Assembly (NCBI GenBank): GCA_964011275.1 | Contig: CAXGOB010000008.1 | Location: 27,331-91,330 of the forward strand | Source of the DNA: UBA7328 sp002471345 | GTDB taxonomy: Bacteria; Bacteroidota; Bacteroidia; Chitinophagales; Saprospiraceae | Reading direction: 5' to 3' | Length of the DNA: 64,000 bases | Shown: piece after piece, positions 54,476 to 64,000 of the stretch | Position numbering within the stretch: position 1 is the stretch's first letter | Layout of the letters: each line of letters opens with the position of its first letter | The notes under the pieces: generated by a model | What the model was told of the DNA's origin: nothing | Databases searched by the model: none | Seen by the model: only the letters and a program-made list of their open reading frames with translations | Translations under genes and position numbers: made by a program

Positions 54476-57400
54476 ATGAAAAGATTTACTCTACTTTTGT
54501 TCGCTCTAATTTTTTCTGTAGGTGCAATGATGGCACAACGTACTGTGACGGGTATAGTGCTTGATGATACAGGAGAATCTTTAATTGGGGCAAACGTCTT
54601 AGTGAAAGGTACCACTACTGGTACAGTCACTGACATTGACGGGTCTTATTCTATCGATGTACCTGATGGAAGTAATACCCTTGTCATCAGTAGTGTAGGA
54701 TACACTACCGAAGAGTTTGATGTAACAGGCCTTACTACTCTTGACGTAACACTTTCCACAGGGGAGTTGTTAAGCGAGATCGTTGTAACAGGTCTGGGTA
54801 TCAAAAAAGAGAAAAAAGCTCTTGGTTACGGTGTAACTACTCTAGACAGTAAAGATCTTACTGCGCGTCAGGAGACTGATGTAGCAAGACTTTTGAGAGG
54901 TAAAGCCACTGGTGTGGATATCACTCAGACTTCAGGTCTTGCAGGTTCAGGAACTAACATTGTGATTAGAGGTTACTCTACCATCACAGGTTCTAACCAG
55001 CCTTTATTCGTTGTGGATGGTGTCCCTTTCAACACCGATACAAATACAGGAAGTCAAGGTTTCGGTTCTGGAGGAGCTACAGCATCTTCTAGATTCTTAG
55101 ATTTGGATCCTAACACTATTGAGGAAATATCTATACTAAAAGGGCTTTCTGCTACTGTTCTATACGGAGAGGCAGGGAGAAATGGTGTGGTATTAGTTAC
55201 TACTAAAAATGGTTCCTCGGTAGATGATCAAAAGAAAATGGAAATCACTGTAAATCAGGGATTATTCCAGTCTGAAATTGCTAACCTTCCAGATTATCAA
55301 AACACTTATGGTAATGGCTTTAATGCTGGATTTGGGTGGTTCTTCTCTAACTGGGGAGCTGCATTTGATGATTTGAGACCTTCGTCTTATGGATCAGATT
55401 ATAGGGGAGAGGAAAATGGGCAAGTATTAATTACTCACCCATTAGATCAAGCTCAATATTATGATGACTTTGGTGATGAGTTTAGAGATGCTAAGTATCC
55501 ATACCAGCCTTATGAGTCTCTTGAGAATTTCTTTGATCCTGGTTTCTCATCTAACACATCAGTTTCTATCCAAAGTAGATTAGGAAGTAATTCTTCTCTA
55601 TCTGCAACATACTCTTTCTTAACAGAGGAAGGATTTACACCTAGAAAGGATGATAGAAATGGCAATACGAGATCTAACTTTTTAGATAAGCACAATTTTG
55701 GACTTGGAGCAAGAACCAAATTGTCTAGTGGATTGAACGTTAGGGGTAGTTTTAACTATGTATCCACCGCGAGAGAAACTCCTTTAACAGGTACTGCATT
55801 TGGTGGCGATGGTAATGGATTATTTGGAGCATTAGTTTTTACTCCAAGATCAGTTGACTTAAACAACTTACCTTATCAGTCTCCTGTGGATGGTTCGAAT
55901 GTTTATTACAGAAGAGGTTCTCCAATTCAAAACCCACTATGGACTTTGAATAATGCAGGTCAAAATGAAGATGTTCAGAGATTCTTCTCTACTATGGAAG
56001 GAACATATGACGTTAATGATAATTTGACAGTATTATATCGTCTGGGTTTAGATAACTATACTCAGAAGAATCAGAGATATATCAATAGAGGTGGTGCAAG
56101 AGCTCCAGATGGTGAATTATCTTCCTTCAATACTTCAAACAGGATTACAGATCAATTATTAAACTTGCTATATAACTTCGAGCTTAATGAAGATCTAAGT
56201 ATTGATGGTGTTGTAGGTGTGAATAGCAGAAGAAATGTAAATAAAATCAACGGTATCATTTCTACTAACCAATTTGTATATGGTTTGGTAAGACATAGTA
56301 ATTTCATTGATAACAATAGTTTTGATGCGGTCACAGAAGAAAACACCTTAGGTGTTTTTGCTACTGCAACCTTAGGATATAAGAGTTTCTTATACTTGAA
56401 TTTACAAGCTAGAAATGACTGGACTTCTACATTAGAACCAGAAAACAATTCTGTACTTTATCCTTCTGCCTCATTGTCATTTGTACCTACAGATGCAATT
56501 GCAGGCCTTCAAAATAATTCAATTTTGAATTATATGAAATTGAGACTGGGATATGGAACTTCTGCAGGATATCCTGATCCTTATGCAACAAGAAATGTTC
56601 TGAATACACGGACAAATCAGTTTGTGACAAATTCTGGACAAATTTTAAATACAAACGGAGTATCCTCTACATTGGGTAATAGAAATTTAACGAATGAGTT
56701 ATTTGTTGAAATAGAAGGAGGAGTAGAAGCAAGATTCTTGAATAATAGAGTTGGATTAGACTTATCGATATATGATAAGACTTCTCAAGATTTAATCATT
56801 GCGCTTCCATTGGATCCTGCTACAGGTGCAACGAGTACAACAGTGAATGCTGCTGAAGTACAGAATAAAGGTATCGAATTAGGATTAGATATCACACCAG
56901 TTGTGGTAGGTGATTTCTCATGGGATTTGACATTGAACTATACTAAGATTTCTTCTAAGGTGAACAAAATCTTTGAAGGAATTGAAAGAGTATATGTTGA
57001 AGGATTTGGAACTTTAGGTAATTATGCAATTCCTGGTGAGCCATTTGGTGCTATCTATGGACAACAGTTCCAAAGAGATGACCAGAACAGAATCGTTGTA
57101 GATGGACAAGGTGGATATGTAAGAGGTGGATTCGGTGTGATTGGTGATCCAAATCCTGAGTTTACAGCTAACTGGATTAACAATTTCTCATTCAAAGGTT
57201 TGAGTTTAGGATTCCAATGGCAGTATATCCATGGTGGTCAATTATACTCGTCTACTGTAGGTGCACTACTTGCAAGAGGAAACACTATTGATTCTGACTT
57301 TGATAGAGCAGTACCTATTGTACTTCCAAATGCAGCTAATACTGATGGAACTCCAAATAACAAGCAAGTTTATGTAGGAGATGAGGCTTTTGCAACATTC

Positions 57401-57682
57401 TTTACTGCAGAGGGTGCAATATTGGATGCAACTGTATTAAGATTACGTCAAATGTCTTTAGCATATGTACTTCCAGAAAGTATCTTAAGCAAAACTCCAT
57501 TCGGAAGATTAGGGATAACAATTTCTGGAGAGAATATGTGGTACAAAGCTCCTAATATTCCAAAGGGAATGAACTTTGATCCTGAGATAATCAGTACAGG
57601 TGTAGGTAATGGTAGAGGATTGGATTTCCGTACAGCTCCAACAGCGAGAAAATACGGTATCACATTAAATGCCACTTTCTAA
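54476..57682 (+). CDS. SusC/RagA-family TonB-dependent outer-membrane transporter (second pair)
   Basis: A 1068-residue receptor with the signal peptide MKRFTLLLFALIFSVGAMMAQ. Order: carboxypeptidase-D regulatory-like domain (residues about 22-100, with VTGIVLDDTGESLIGANVLV), plug (about 115-240, with LLRGKATGVDITQTSG and ATVLYGEAGRNGVVLVTTK), barrel ending in KYGITLNATF. It is 67 residues longer than the first SusC and belongs to a different subgroup, so the two are not a recent tandem copy. SusD-like_2 follows 34 bp later, then a lipoprotein. Substrate unknown. Confidence 0.97.
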   Translation: MKRFTLLLFALIFSVGAMMAQRTVTGIVLDDTGESLIGANVLVKGTTTGTVTDIDGSYSIDVPDGSNTLVISSVGYTTEEFDVTGLTTLDVTLSTGELLSEIVVTGLGIKKEKKALGYGVTTLDSKDLTARQETDVARLLRGKATGVDITQTSGLAGSGTNIVIRGYSTITGSNQPLFVVDGVPFNTDTNTGSQGFGSGGATASSRFLDLDPNTIEEISILKGLSATVLYGEAGRNGVVLVTTKNGSSVDDQKKMEITVNQGLFQSEIANLPDYQNTYGNGFNAGFGWFFSNWGAAFDDLRPSSYGSDYRGEENGQVLITHPLDQAQYYDDFGDEFRDAKYPYQPYESLENFFDPGFSSNTSVSIQSRLGSNSSLSATYSFLTEEGFTPRKDDRNGNTRSNFLDKHNFGLGARTKLSSGLNVRGSFNYVSTARETPLTGTAFGGDGNGLFGALVFTPRSVDLNNLPYQSPVDGSNVYYRRGSPIQNPLWTLNNAGQNEDVQRFFSTMEGTYDVNDNLTVLYRLGLDNYTQKNQRYINRGGARAPDGELSSFNTSNRITDQLLNLLYNFELNEDLSIDGVVGVNSRRNVNKINGIISTNQFVYGLVRHSNFIDNNSFDAVTEENTLGVFATATLGYKSFLYLNLQARNDWTSTLEPENNSVLYPSASLSFVPTDAIAGLQNNSILNYMKLRLGYGTSAGYPDPYATRNVLNTRTNQFVTNSGQILNTNGVSSTLGNRNLTNELFVEIEGGVEARFLNNRVGLDLSIYDKTSQDLIIALPLDPATGATSTTVNAAEVQNKGIELGLDITPVVVGDFSWDLTLNYTKISSKVNKIFEGIERVYVEGFGTLGNYAIPGEPFGAIYGQQFQRDDQNRIVVDGQGGYVRGGFGVIGDPNPEFTANWINNFSFKGLSLGFQWQYIHGGQLYSSTVGALLARGNTIDSDFDRAVPIVLPNAANTDGTPNNKQVYVGDEAFATFFTAEGAILDATVLRLRQMSLAYVLPESILSKTPFGRLGITISGENMWYKAPNIPKGMNFDPEIISTGVGNGRGLDFRTAPTARKYGITLNATF

Positions 57683-57716
57683 ATAATATTCACATCTGAA
57701 TAGATAAAATAAGAAT

Positions 57717-59423
57717 ATGAAATTTATAAATAAATTAATAATAATCTTACTTGTTATAGGTCTAGGTGCCTGCAGTGATATTTTGGACCTGGATCTTCAG
57801 GATAATCCAAATGCTGTAACACCAGAGAATGCAAGTTTGAATGACTTATACAACAGTGTTCAATTGAACTTTGTTGGTACTTTTTTAAGTGCACAATTTA
57901 CTGCAGGAGCTGCAGCCAGAATGTATCATGCTGGTGGAGGAACCTATGAAGATTTTGCACCAGCTGAGCAGCTTGATGGTCTGTGGACAAATGCTTACAC
58001 AAACTTATTTCCAGATATTGAAGCCTTGTTGGCTATAGCTGAACCTAATGGATTTGATATTCATGCAGGATCTGCCAAAATAATGAAAGCATACACAATG
58101 CTTACATTGGTGGATATGCTAGGAAATGTTCCAAATTCACAAGCTCTTCAGGGAACTGATCAGATTTCACCATCTGCAGATGCTGATAGCGATGTTTATT
58201 CATCTGCTTTAGCACTTTTAGATGAAGCGATAGGCCAACTTAGTGGTTCATCTGCAAGTAGCCCTTCTTTCGAAGGATTCTTTGGTGGAGATGCATCACA
58301 ATGGGTTAGAGCTGCAAATACATTGAAATTTAAGTCAGCCATGAATATGAGAGATGCATCTACTATTAACTCTTTGGTGAGTAGTAATAGTGTAATTGCA
58401 TCAAGCGATGACGATTTTGAAGCACAGTTTGGTAGTCAAAGAGCAAATCCAAACTCTAGACACTGGATGTATAATAATCACTATGAGGCGAATGATGGAA
58501 ATTACTTGTCGAATTATTTCATGTGGTTATTAAATGGTGATAAAGTAGGATCTTCAGGAGCTGCTATAACAGATCCAAGATCTAGATATTACTTCTATAG
58601 AAAAGTTGAAGATGCTGGTGCTCAGGATCAGACAACTTATTCTTGTCACTTTTCTATATTCCCTGACCAAACTGCAACACCAGCACATTGGGAGGCAACT
58701 AGTCCTAACGTACCTTATTGTATTATACCAAATACAGGGTATTCAGGAAGAGATCACTTAAATCCTGATGGAATTCCACCGGATGGTCCTATCCGTACTT
58801 CTTATGGATTATATCCAGGAGGTGGACAATTTGATGATGAGTCTTTTGGAGACACACGTCAGGCTGGTACATCTGGTGGACTAGGTGCAGGAATTGTTCC
58901 TATCATGTTGTCTTCAATGATGGATTTGATGAGAGCTGAGGCTGCATTAAACCTTAATACAAATGATGATGCTAGGGCTTTATTGGAAAGTGGAATTAGA
59001 GCATCAATGGCAAAAGTTGTTTCATTTGAAAGTCTAGTTCCTGCTACAATGGGTGATCAAAGAGAGCTTAGAGATGGCAGCAGTGGTACTGTTCAAGATT
59101 TATATGGTGCTACACCAGCTCGAATTGACAACTATGTTGCAGGTGTTTTAGAATTGTATGATGCTGCAGATGCTGATGGTAAATTAGATTTAGTTGTAAA
59201 AGAGCAAATGATTGCCTCATGGGGTAATGGTGTAGAGGCTTACAACTTATACAAAAGAACAGGAAAGCCAAATAACATGCAGCCTGCATTGGAAGCTGTT
59301 TATGGTGATTTTCCACGTTCATTCTTTTTACCTGCAATTCACGTAACAAGAAACGGTAATGCAAGCCAGAAGGCTTTCACTGATCGTGTATTTTGGGATG
59401 ATGGATCAGTTGATCTGTATTAA
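57717..59423 (+). CDS. SusD-like lipoprotein (second pair)
   Basis: A 568-residue outer-membrane lipoprotein with lipobox GLGACSDIL (Cys20). It fits the SusD-like_2 group: DNPNAVTPENASLNDLY near the start, AKIMKAYTMLTLVDMLGNVP in the middle helical part, and KEQMIASWGNGVEAYNLYKR with SFFLPAIHV near the C-terminus. Partner of the preceding SusC (34-bp gap). It is followed at 25 bp by a further lipoprotein gene, so the unit has at least three genes. Confidence 0.94.
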   Translation: MKFINKLIIILLVIGLGACSDILDLDLQDNPNAVTPENASLNDLYNSVQLNFVGTFLSAQFTAGAAARMYHAGGGTYEDFAPAEQLDGLWTNAYTNLFPDIEALLAIAEPNGFDIHAGSAKIMKAYTMLTLVDMLGNVPNSQALQGTDQISPSADADSDVYSSALALLDEAIGQLSGSSASSPSFEGFFGGDASQWVRAANTLKFKSAMNMRDASTINSLVSSNSVIASSDDDFEAQFGSQRANPNSRHWMYNNHYEANDGNYLSNYFMWLLNGDKVGSSGAAITDPRSRYYFYRKVEDAGAQDQTTYSCHFSIFPDQTATPAHWEATSPNVPYCIIPNTGYSGRDHLNPDGIPPDGPIRTSYGLYPGGGQFDDESFGDTRQAGTSGGLGAGIVPIMLSSMMDLMRAEAALNLNTNDDARALLESGIRASMAKVVSFESLVPATMGDQRELRDGSSGTVQDLYGATPARIDNYVAGVLELYDAADADGKLDLVVKEQMIASWGNGVEAYNLYKRTGKPNNMQPALEAVYGDFPRSFFLPAIHVTRNGNASQKAFTDRVFWDDGSVDLY

Positions 59424-59448
59424 TCACATATAAATCGAATAAATTATT

Positions 59449-60375
59449 ATGAAAATTATTAATAAAATAATGGTAATGTTCGCGATACTACTTGTAGTAT
59501 CATCATGTGAAGATGAGAACAGACTTCCATTAGTGGTTTTAGATACCGTAGAAAAAGGAGCTTATCCTAGATTAATAGATCAAACCGATAAGTTAATTAA
59601 CTTGTTTGATATAGCAGGATCCTCCTATACTTATAACATTGAATTTGTAGATGAAGAAGGAGGGGCTTTGGTTTCTCAATATGTTCTTGATCTAGTCTAT
59701 GATGACAATGATCCATCTAATGGTGACAATAGTTCAGGACCAAATGAATATTTGGTAATTCCTTCGAGTGCTTTTTCTCAAGGAGCAAATGGATTTTTGC
59801 AAGCACCTACGATTTCAATATCGGGTAGTGATGCACTTGCTGCTGCTGGTGTTTCTGCAGATCAAGTAACTGCAGGTGACAATTTTAACTTTGTAGGAAG
59901 AGTAGAATTAACTGATGGAAGAACATTCTCTCAGTCCAATTCATCTGCTACTGTTGTCGGACCTGCTTTCCAAGGACACTTCAACTTTACAATGCCAGCT
60001 TCTTGTCCATCTGATTTGACAGGGACGTATGATTATACAACAACTAACATGTGGTGTGATGCATCAGCTAGCATTTCAGGTACGGTTGATGTTGAAGCTT
60101 TAGGTGGCGGAGTTTACAACTTGAGTGACTGGGCTTTGGGTTCTTACGTAACGTGCTACGGCGGCGGTACGGCTGGAGGATCAATGTCATTTACAGATGT
60201 TTGCCTTGAAGTGACAGTTAATAGTGGAGTTGATGGATTTGGTGATACATGGACTTTTGAGTCTTCTGTATCAGGAAATGAGTGGACTATTGATTATGTG
60301 AATACTTATGGTGAATCTGCTTCTTCCATATTGTTTTATCCAGGAGGTGCTGATTGGCCTATTACTGTGAAATAG
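59449..60375 (+). CDS. Outer-membrane lipoprotein of the second SusCD unit, unrecognised
   Basis: A 308-residue lipoprotein (lipobox VVSSCEDEN, Cys20). The N-terminal half, with an Ig-like look (SSYTYNIEFVDEEGGALVSQY), resembles the position and architecture of SusE/F-type surface lipoproteins, and the C-terminal half (residues about 180-308) is a compact beta-rich domain with three or four cysteines. I do not recognise a family. It follows the SusD gene by 25 bp and precedes a terminator, so it is the last gene of the second SusCD unit and probably contributes to substrate capture at the surface. Confidence 0.75.
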   Translation: MKIINKIMVMFAILLVVSSCEDENRLPLVVLDTVEKGAYPRLIDQTDKLINLFDIAGSSYTYNIEFVDEEGGALVSQYVLDLVYDDNDPSNGDNSSGPNEYLVIPSSAFSQGANGFLQAPTISISGSDALAAAGVSADQVTAGDNFNFVGRVELTDGRTFSQSNSSATVVGPAFQGHFNFTMPASCPSDLTGTYDYTTTNMWCDASASISGTVDVEALGGGVYNLSDWALGSYVTCYGGGTAGGSMSFTDVCLEVTVNSGVDGFGDTWTFESSVSGNEWTIDYVNTYGESASSILFYPGGADWPITVK

Positions 60376-60402
60376 AAAATTTTATATTTTCAGCATAAGA
60401 AG

Positions 60403-60435
60403 CCATATCCAATTAATTTTGGATATGGTTTTTTT
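60403..60435 (+). terminator. Terminator after the second SusCD unit
   Basis: Perfect 10-bp stem CCATATCCAA / TTGGATATGG with a 6-base loop, followed by seven Ts. It excludes TTG 60419 as the start of the next gene. Confidence 0.9.
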
Positions 60436-60451
60436 ATTTAAACTATACTAT

Positions 60452-62110
60452 ATGATTAAGATCTGGTTTATAATATTTTTACTTTTCAAAGTTCAAACAG
60501 TTTTTGGTCAAAATACTGTAGGAACTATAAGTTGGGATAAAGAGCAATCACTAGAAGGGTATAATATGATTTATCCTCATAATCAATCTACAGTTTTCTT
60601 ACTAAATAATTGTGGAGAGACCATACACTCATGGACTGATGAAGACAATTTTAGACCTGGGAATACAGCATATTTATTAAAAAATGGATATTTAGTAAAA
60701 ACGAAACGAGGGAATTCTCCAATTAATGATCCTATTTGGGCAGGAGGAGGAGGAGAATTTGTCGAGATTAGAGATTGGGAAAATAATTTAATATCTTCTT
60801 ATTTCTTAAACGATAGTACAGCTCGATTGCATCATGATGTGGCCGTCATAGACAATGGAAATATTCTTATGGTTGCTTGGGAGCTGAAGTCCAAAGAAGA
60901 AGCAATAGAAGCGGGGCGACGCCTAGATCTTTTGGCAAATGATGTATTATGGTCTGAAATGATTTTGGAGTGGAATCCATTTACAGATGAGATTATCTGG
61001 GAATGGCACGCTTGGGATCATCTAATCCAAGAAAATGATAGCCTATCTCAAAATTTCGGAAAAGTAAGTGAGCATCCGGAATTAATTGATATCAATTATG
61101 ATGAACATGATGGGCACCAGGATTGGCTACATATTAATAGCATTGACTATAATTCAGACTTAGATCAAATAGTTGTAAGTGTGCCATATTTCAATGAGTT
61201 ATGGATTATAGACCACTCCACAAATATTACAGAAGCTGCTTCACATTCAGGTGGTACTAGTGGAAAAGGTGGTGACATAATCTATAGATGGGGAAACCCA
61301 GCTGCCTATGGCTCTGGAGACATTAATGATAAGATGTTGTTTTTTCAACACGATGTGAAGTGGGTTGTTAATGAAAGTAATGGAAGCCTAAATAATTCTA
61401 ATCAAATAAGCCTATACAATAACAGAGTCAATGACAGATACTCGAGTATTAATCAAATTCAAACCGATTTCAATTTTGCTACGAATACTTATGAATTAGT
61501 TGATGGTGTCTTTGGACCTGAGGATTTTGAAAGCACAATTGTACATCCTGATACATTGGATATCACATTATCCACAGGGCTATCTAGTGCACAATATTTA
61601 CCTAATGGAAACACTTTGACATTATCAGGGAGATGGGGCTATGCATATGAATTGAATTCAAATAACGAAGTTGTTTGGGAGTATAGGGTTCCTTTACTTG
61701 GAGGATCTCCAGTAGATCAAGGAACTGATTTAACGGTAAATAACAATATTACATTTAGAATGGATCGTTACTCTTTGGATTTTCCTGCTTTTATAGGTAA
61801 GGATTTACCTCCTGGACAACGATTAGAATTAATCCCAAATTCTTTGGTATGTGACGTTATATCTGATACTGAGGATTTTGAAATTAATTCAAGCGATATT
61901 CGGTTATTGGGTAATCCAACATATAATGACTTAAATCTAATCTCAGAAAGAGATGGAGGTATAGAGATTATTGATTCTAGAGGATCTTATAGGAAACGAA
62001 TTGAAGTTAAAAGAGGTTATAATAGTATTGATTTAAAAGAATTTTCTAGTGGAATGATATTTCTTAAATCTACCAATGGAGAAATCTTAAAGTTTGTTTT
62101 GCTCAGATAA
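60452..62110 (+). CDS. Arylsulfotransferase-like protein with T9SS-type tail
   Basis: A 552-residue exported protein. The signal peptide is MIKIWFIIFLLFKVQTVFGQ from ATG 60452; the longer frame from TTG 60419 lies inside a terminator. The main domain resembles the arylsulfate sulfotransferase (ASST/arylsulfotran) propeller: HHDVAVIDNGNILMVAWE, ILEWNPFTDEIIWEWHAWDH, DWLHINSIDYN, and FFQHDVKWV, with several WEW/HxDV repeats. The C-terminal 70 residues (LLGNPTYNDLNLIS, then FSSGMIFLKS) look like a diverged T9SS type A sorting domain. ASST enzymes move sulfate between phenolic compounds; whether this one is active is unproven. Its position after a SusCD unit suggests surface function. Confidence 0.82.
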   Translation: MIKIWFIIFLLFKVQTVFGQNTVGTISWDKEQSLEGYNMIYPHNQSTVFLLNNCGETIHSWTDEDNFRPGNTAYLLKNGYLVKTKRGNSPINDPIWAGGGGEFVEIRDWENNLISSYFLNDSTARLHHDVAVIDNGNILMVAWELKSKEEAIEAGRRLDLLANDVLWSEMILEWNPFTDEIIWEWHAWDHLIQENDSLSQNFGKVSEHPELIDINYDEHDGHQDWLHINSIDYNSDLDQIVVSVPYFNELWIIDHSTNITEAASHSGGTSGKGGDIIYRWGNPAAYGSGDINDKMLFFQHDVKWVVNESNGSLNNSNQISLYNNRVNDRYSSINQIQTDFNFATNTYELVDGVFGPEDFESTIVHPDTLDITLSTGLSSAQYLPNGNTLTLSGRWGYAYELNSNNEVVWEYRVPLLGGSPVDQGTDLTVNNNITFRMDRYSLDFPAFIGKDLPPGQRLELIPNSLVCDVISDTEDFEINSSDIRLLGNPTYNDLNLISERDGGIEIIDSRGSYRKRIEVKRGYNSIDLKEFSSGMIFLKSTNGEILKFVLLR

Positions 62111-62126
62111 GAGAATTTATTGGTTC

Positions 62127-64000
62127 ATGATGTTTAGGATTTACAACTCACTAATCTTACTAGTTTTCATAACTCATTTTACAGCTGCTCAGAATAGTCC
62201 AGTATTTGAAGAAGTTAGTAGCAAAGTATCAGGTATTACATTTCAAAATACTATTCAAGAAAACCTTTCATCACAAGAGAACCTTTTCGACTTTGATTAT
62301 TTCTATAATGGAGCTGGAGTTGGAGTAGGTGATATTAATAATGATGGCCTTCTAGACTTGATATTTTGTGGAAATCAGCAACCCAATGAACTTTATATTA
62401 ATAAAGGCAATAATCAATTCAAAAAACTTGAAGGGGCATTAAATGTTGATGGAAAGAAATATTGGTCCAATGGTGTAACGATCGTTGATATTAACAATGA
62501 TGGATATCTAGATATATACATAAGTCAAGGTGGCCCTCATGTTTCGGAAAAAAGGAAAAATTTGCTTTTTATTAATAATGGAGAACTGACTTTCACAGAA
62601 TCCGCATCATTATATGGTCTAGACGATGAAGGCATTAGTACACAGTCTGCCTTTTTTGATTTTGATAAAGATGGAGATTTGGATTGTGTTGTGATGAATG
62701 AGAATAGCTTTTATGGCAGAGACCCAATAAGTTTTTATCAGGATGTAGGTGAGAATGAAGATGATTTTTGGAGAAGTTGTAGCCATTTCTATATTAATGA
62801 GGGCGGAAAGTTTAAGGATGCAACTGCTGATGTAGGACTTCTTAAACCAAGTTTTGGTCTTGGTCTATCCGTATCTGATATCAATCATGATGGCTGGATA
62901 GATATCTATATAGCTAATGACTACTACATTCCTGACGCCATGTATATCAATAATAAAAATGGCACATTTAGTGATCAAATAAAAGAGAGAACCGATCAAA
63001 TATCCTTTTATGGAATGGGAGTGGATATTGCAGATATTAATAATGATGGAAGTCAAGACATATTTGTCCTAGATATGGCGTCAAGTGATCACTACAGGTC
63101 CAAAACCTTAATGCGGTCCATGAATGTCTCTAATTTTAGATTATTAGTAGAATCATTGAGGTTTCCGCACCAATATATGTTCAATTCACTTCAACTAGCT
63201 GATGAGAATGAGAAATTCTATAACGTCTCACAATTCAGTGGAATTGCTAAAACGGATTGGAGTTGGTCTGTTCTTATGAATGATTTTGACCTGGACGGGC
63301 ATAAAGATATTTTTATTACGAATGGTTATAGAAGATATGCTCTTGACAATGATTTTCAGAATGAAGTTGCGACTGTCCAACGGACATATCAAGGATCAGT
63401 TCCTCTCAGCGAAAAGAAGAGACTATATGATTCTATGCCAACAGAGGCTCTCTCTAACGTGATTTATCAAAATCAAGGGAATACTTCATTCAATGATGTT
63501 ACAGGTGATTGGGGCTTAAGTAAACCGACTTATTCAAATGGTGCAGCAGTAGGTGATTTTGACAATGATGGTGATTTTGATTTAGTGATCAACAATATTG
63601 ATGAAGAGGCTTCTCTATACATAAATAAGTCAATAGAAAATGGTAGAGGAAATTTCATAAAAATAGTAGATAAAGAAGGTGACCCTTTCTTTTCAGCGAC
63701 AATAAAGCTAGATGATGGTACTAAACAATTTGCTGAATCAAAGACTGTTAGAGGGTATATGTCTTCTTCAGAAGAAGGTGTTTTTTTTGGTCTCGGATCG
63801 AGAAAAAGAATTGAAGAATTAGAAGTCAGATGGACAGATGGCTCTATACTCAAAAAGAAAAAAGTCAAAGCAAACCAAATTCTTACAGTTTCTAAACCCA
63901 ATAAAAAGAAAGGTTCGAAAACCAAGGAAGAGGTGACTCAAGATTATTTGGCAATTGACCCAAGAGATATTGGAATTGATTTTTCCCATAATGAAAATGA
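62127..64000 (+). CDS. FG-GAP/VCBS repeat protein with ASPIC/UnbV domain (runs off the window)
   Basis: At least 624 residues, no stop before the window end. The signal peptide is about residues 1-22 (start at 62127 or ATG 62130). Repeated calcium-type FG-GAP/VCBS units are plain: GVGDINNDGLLDLIF, IVDINNDGYLDIYIS, FDFDKDGDLDCVV, VSDINHDGWIDIYIAND and IADINNDGSQDIFV. Near residue 560 the segment GYMSSSEEGVFFGLG and VRWTDGSI match the ASPIC/UnbV domain. These proteins are surface or secreted beta-propellers in Bacteroidota; function is unknown. It follows the ASST-like gene by 16 bp and is probably in its operon. The C-terminus is not visible. Confidence 0.92.
   Translation, partial: MMFRIYNSLILLVFITHFTAAQNSPVFEEVSSKVSGITFQNTIQENLSSQENLFDFDYFYNGAGVGVGDINNDGLLDLIFCGNQQPNELYINKGNNQFKKLEGALNVDGKKYWSNGVTIVDINNDGYLDIYISQGGPHVSEKRKNLLFINNGELTFTESASLYGLDDEGISTQSAFFDFDKDGDLDCVVMNENSFYGRDPISFYQDVGENEDDFWRSCSHFYINEGGKFKDATADVGLLKPSFGLGLSVSDINHDGWIDIYIANDYYIPDAMYINNKNGTFSDQIKERTDQISFYGMGVDIADINNDGSQDIFVLDMASSDHYRSKTLMRSMNVSNFRLLVESLRFPHQYMFNSLQLADENEKFYNVSQFSGIAKTDWSWSVLMNDFDLDGHKDIFITNGYRRYALDNDFQNEVATVQRTYQGSVPLSEKKRLYDSMPTEALSNVIYQNQGNTSFNDVTGDWGLSKPTYSNGAAVGDFDNDGDFDLVINNIDEEASLYINKSIENGRGNFIKIVDKEGDPFFSATIKLDDGTKQFAESKTVRGYMSSSEEGVFFGLGSRKRIEELEVRWTDGSILKKKKVKANQILTVSKPNKKKGSKTKEEVTQDYLAIDPRDIGIDFSHNEN

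Noticed and set aside
49682..60375. Polysaccharide utilisation locus
   Set aside because: Two SusCD pairs are present, but no glycoside hydrolase, lyase, esterase or PUL regulator is in the window.
60419..60452. TTG start for the arylsulfotransferase-like gene
   Set aside because: The codon lies inside the terminator stem of the preceding unit, and the signal peptide begins at ATG 60452.
1..64000. CRISPR array, tRNA or rRNA gene, insertion sequence or prophage
   Set aside because: I saw no regularly spaced repeats, no cloverleaf-like or rRNA-like sequence and no transposase or phage motif; a covariance-model scan would be decisive for small RNA genes.

Overview
The window reads as chromosomal DNA of a low-G+C, free-living member of the phylum Bacteroidota, probably an aquatic lineage near Saprospiria or Chitinophagia (that finer placement is inference). 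Supporting signs are two SusC/SusD pairs, type IX secretion (T9SS) C-terminal sorting domains, BatA-type double-transmembrane vWA proteins next to a dihydroorotase-like gene, a fused ABC-2 permease/M1 peptidase, FG-GAP/ASPIC, BNR and NHL repeat proteins, many lipoboxes, general absence of Shine-Dalgarno sequences, and several promoter matches to the Bacteroidota TAnnTTTG -7 element. I recognised no rRNA, tRNA, CRISPR array, insertion sequence, prophage or plasmid gene.

Layout. 1-7.7 kb: 5' part of topA, a small exported protein, an oligopeptidase B-like lipoprotein, a vWA-type membrane protein, a conserved exported protein and a small membrane protein. 7.7-18 kb: a three-gene minus-strand operon (M20 peptidase, exported DsrE-like protein, VanX-type D,D-dipeptidase), a two-FAS1 lipoprotein, a large BNR-repeat protein, a sulfatase and a di-haem cytochrome c peroxidase, then about 600 bp without a recognisable gene. 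18-23.5 kb: a Crp-DoxX-pirin cassette, proA and an NHL-repeat lipoprotein. 23.7-28.6 kb: BatA-like protein, dihydroorotase-like protein with a disrupted or non-canonical start, DUF4199 protein and GT2 glycosyltransferase, all on the plus strand. 28.6-33.7 kb: a coiled-coil gene pair and a redox pair (FAD oxidoreductase plus polytopic 4Fe-4S protein). 34-38.3 kb: an orphan T9SS sorting-domain protein, queD, an alpha/beta hydrolase, proC and fumC. 38.3-38.8 kb: a 513-bp intergenic region with three hairpins, a candidate small RNA. 38.8-46 kb: permease-peptidase fusion with its ABC ATPase, then a CPBP protease-cdsA-psd operon. 46-49.6 kb: a T9SS metallopeptidase-like protein and pdxJ. 49.7-64 kb: two SusC/SusD pairs, an outer-membrane lipoprotein, an arylsulfotransferase-like protein with a T9SS tail and an FG-GAP/ASPIC protein running off the window.

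Functional themes. Most of the window serves the cell envelope: export, surface nutrient uptake, periplasmic peptide and peptidoglycan-peptide degradation, phosphatidylethanolamine synthesis (cdsA, psd) and periplasmic redox. Housekeeping genes (topA, proA, proC, queD, fumC, pdxJ) are interspersed singly. The SusCD region has no glycoside hydrolase or polysaccharide lyase, so it is not a typical polysaccharide utilisation locus; its substrate cannot be read from the sequence.

I did not find a clearly new multi-gene defence or metabolic system. The items most worth a second look are the dihydroorotase start anomaly, the structured 38.3-38.8 kb intergenic region, the orphan T9SS sorting-domain protein, the coiled-coil membrane pair and the T9SS metallopeptidase-like protein.
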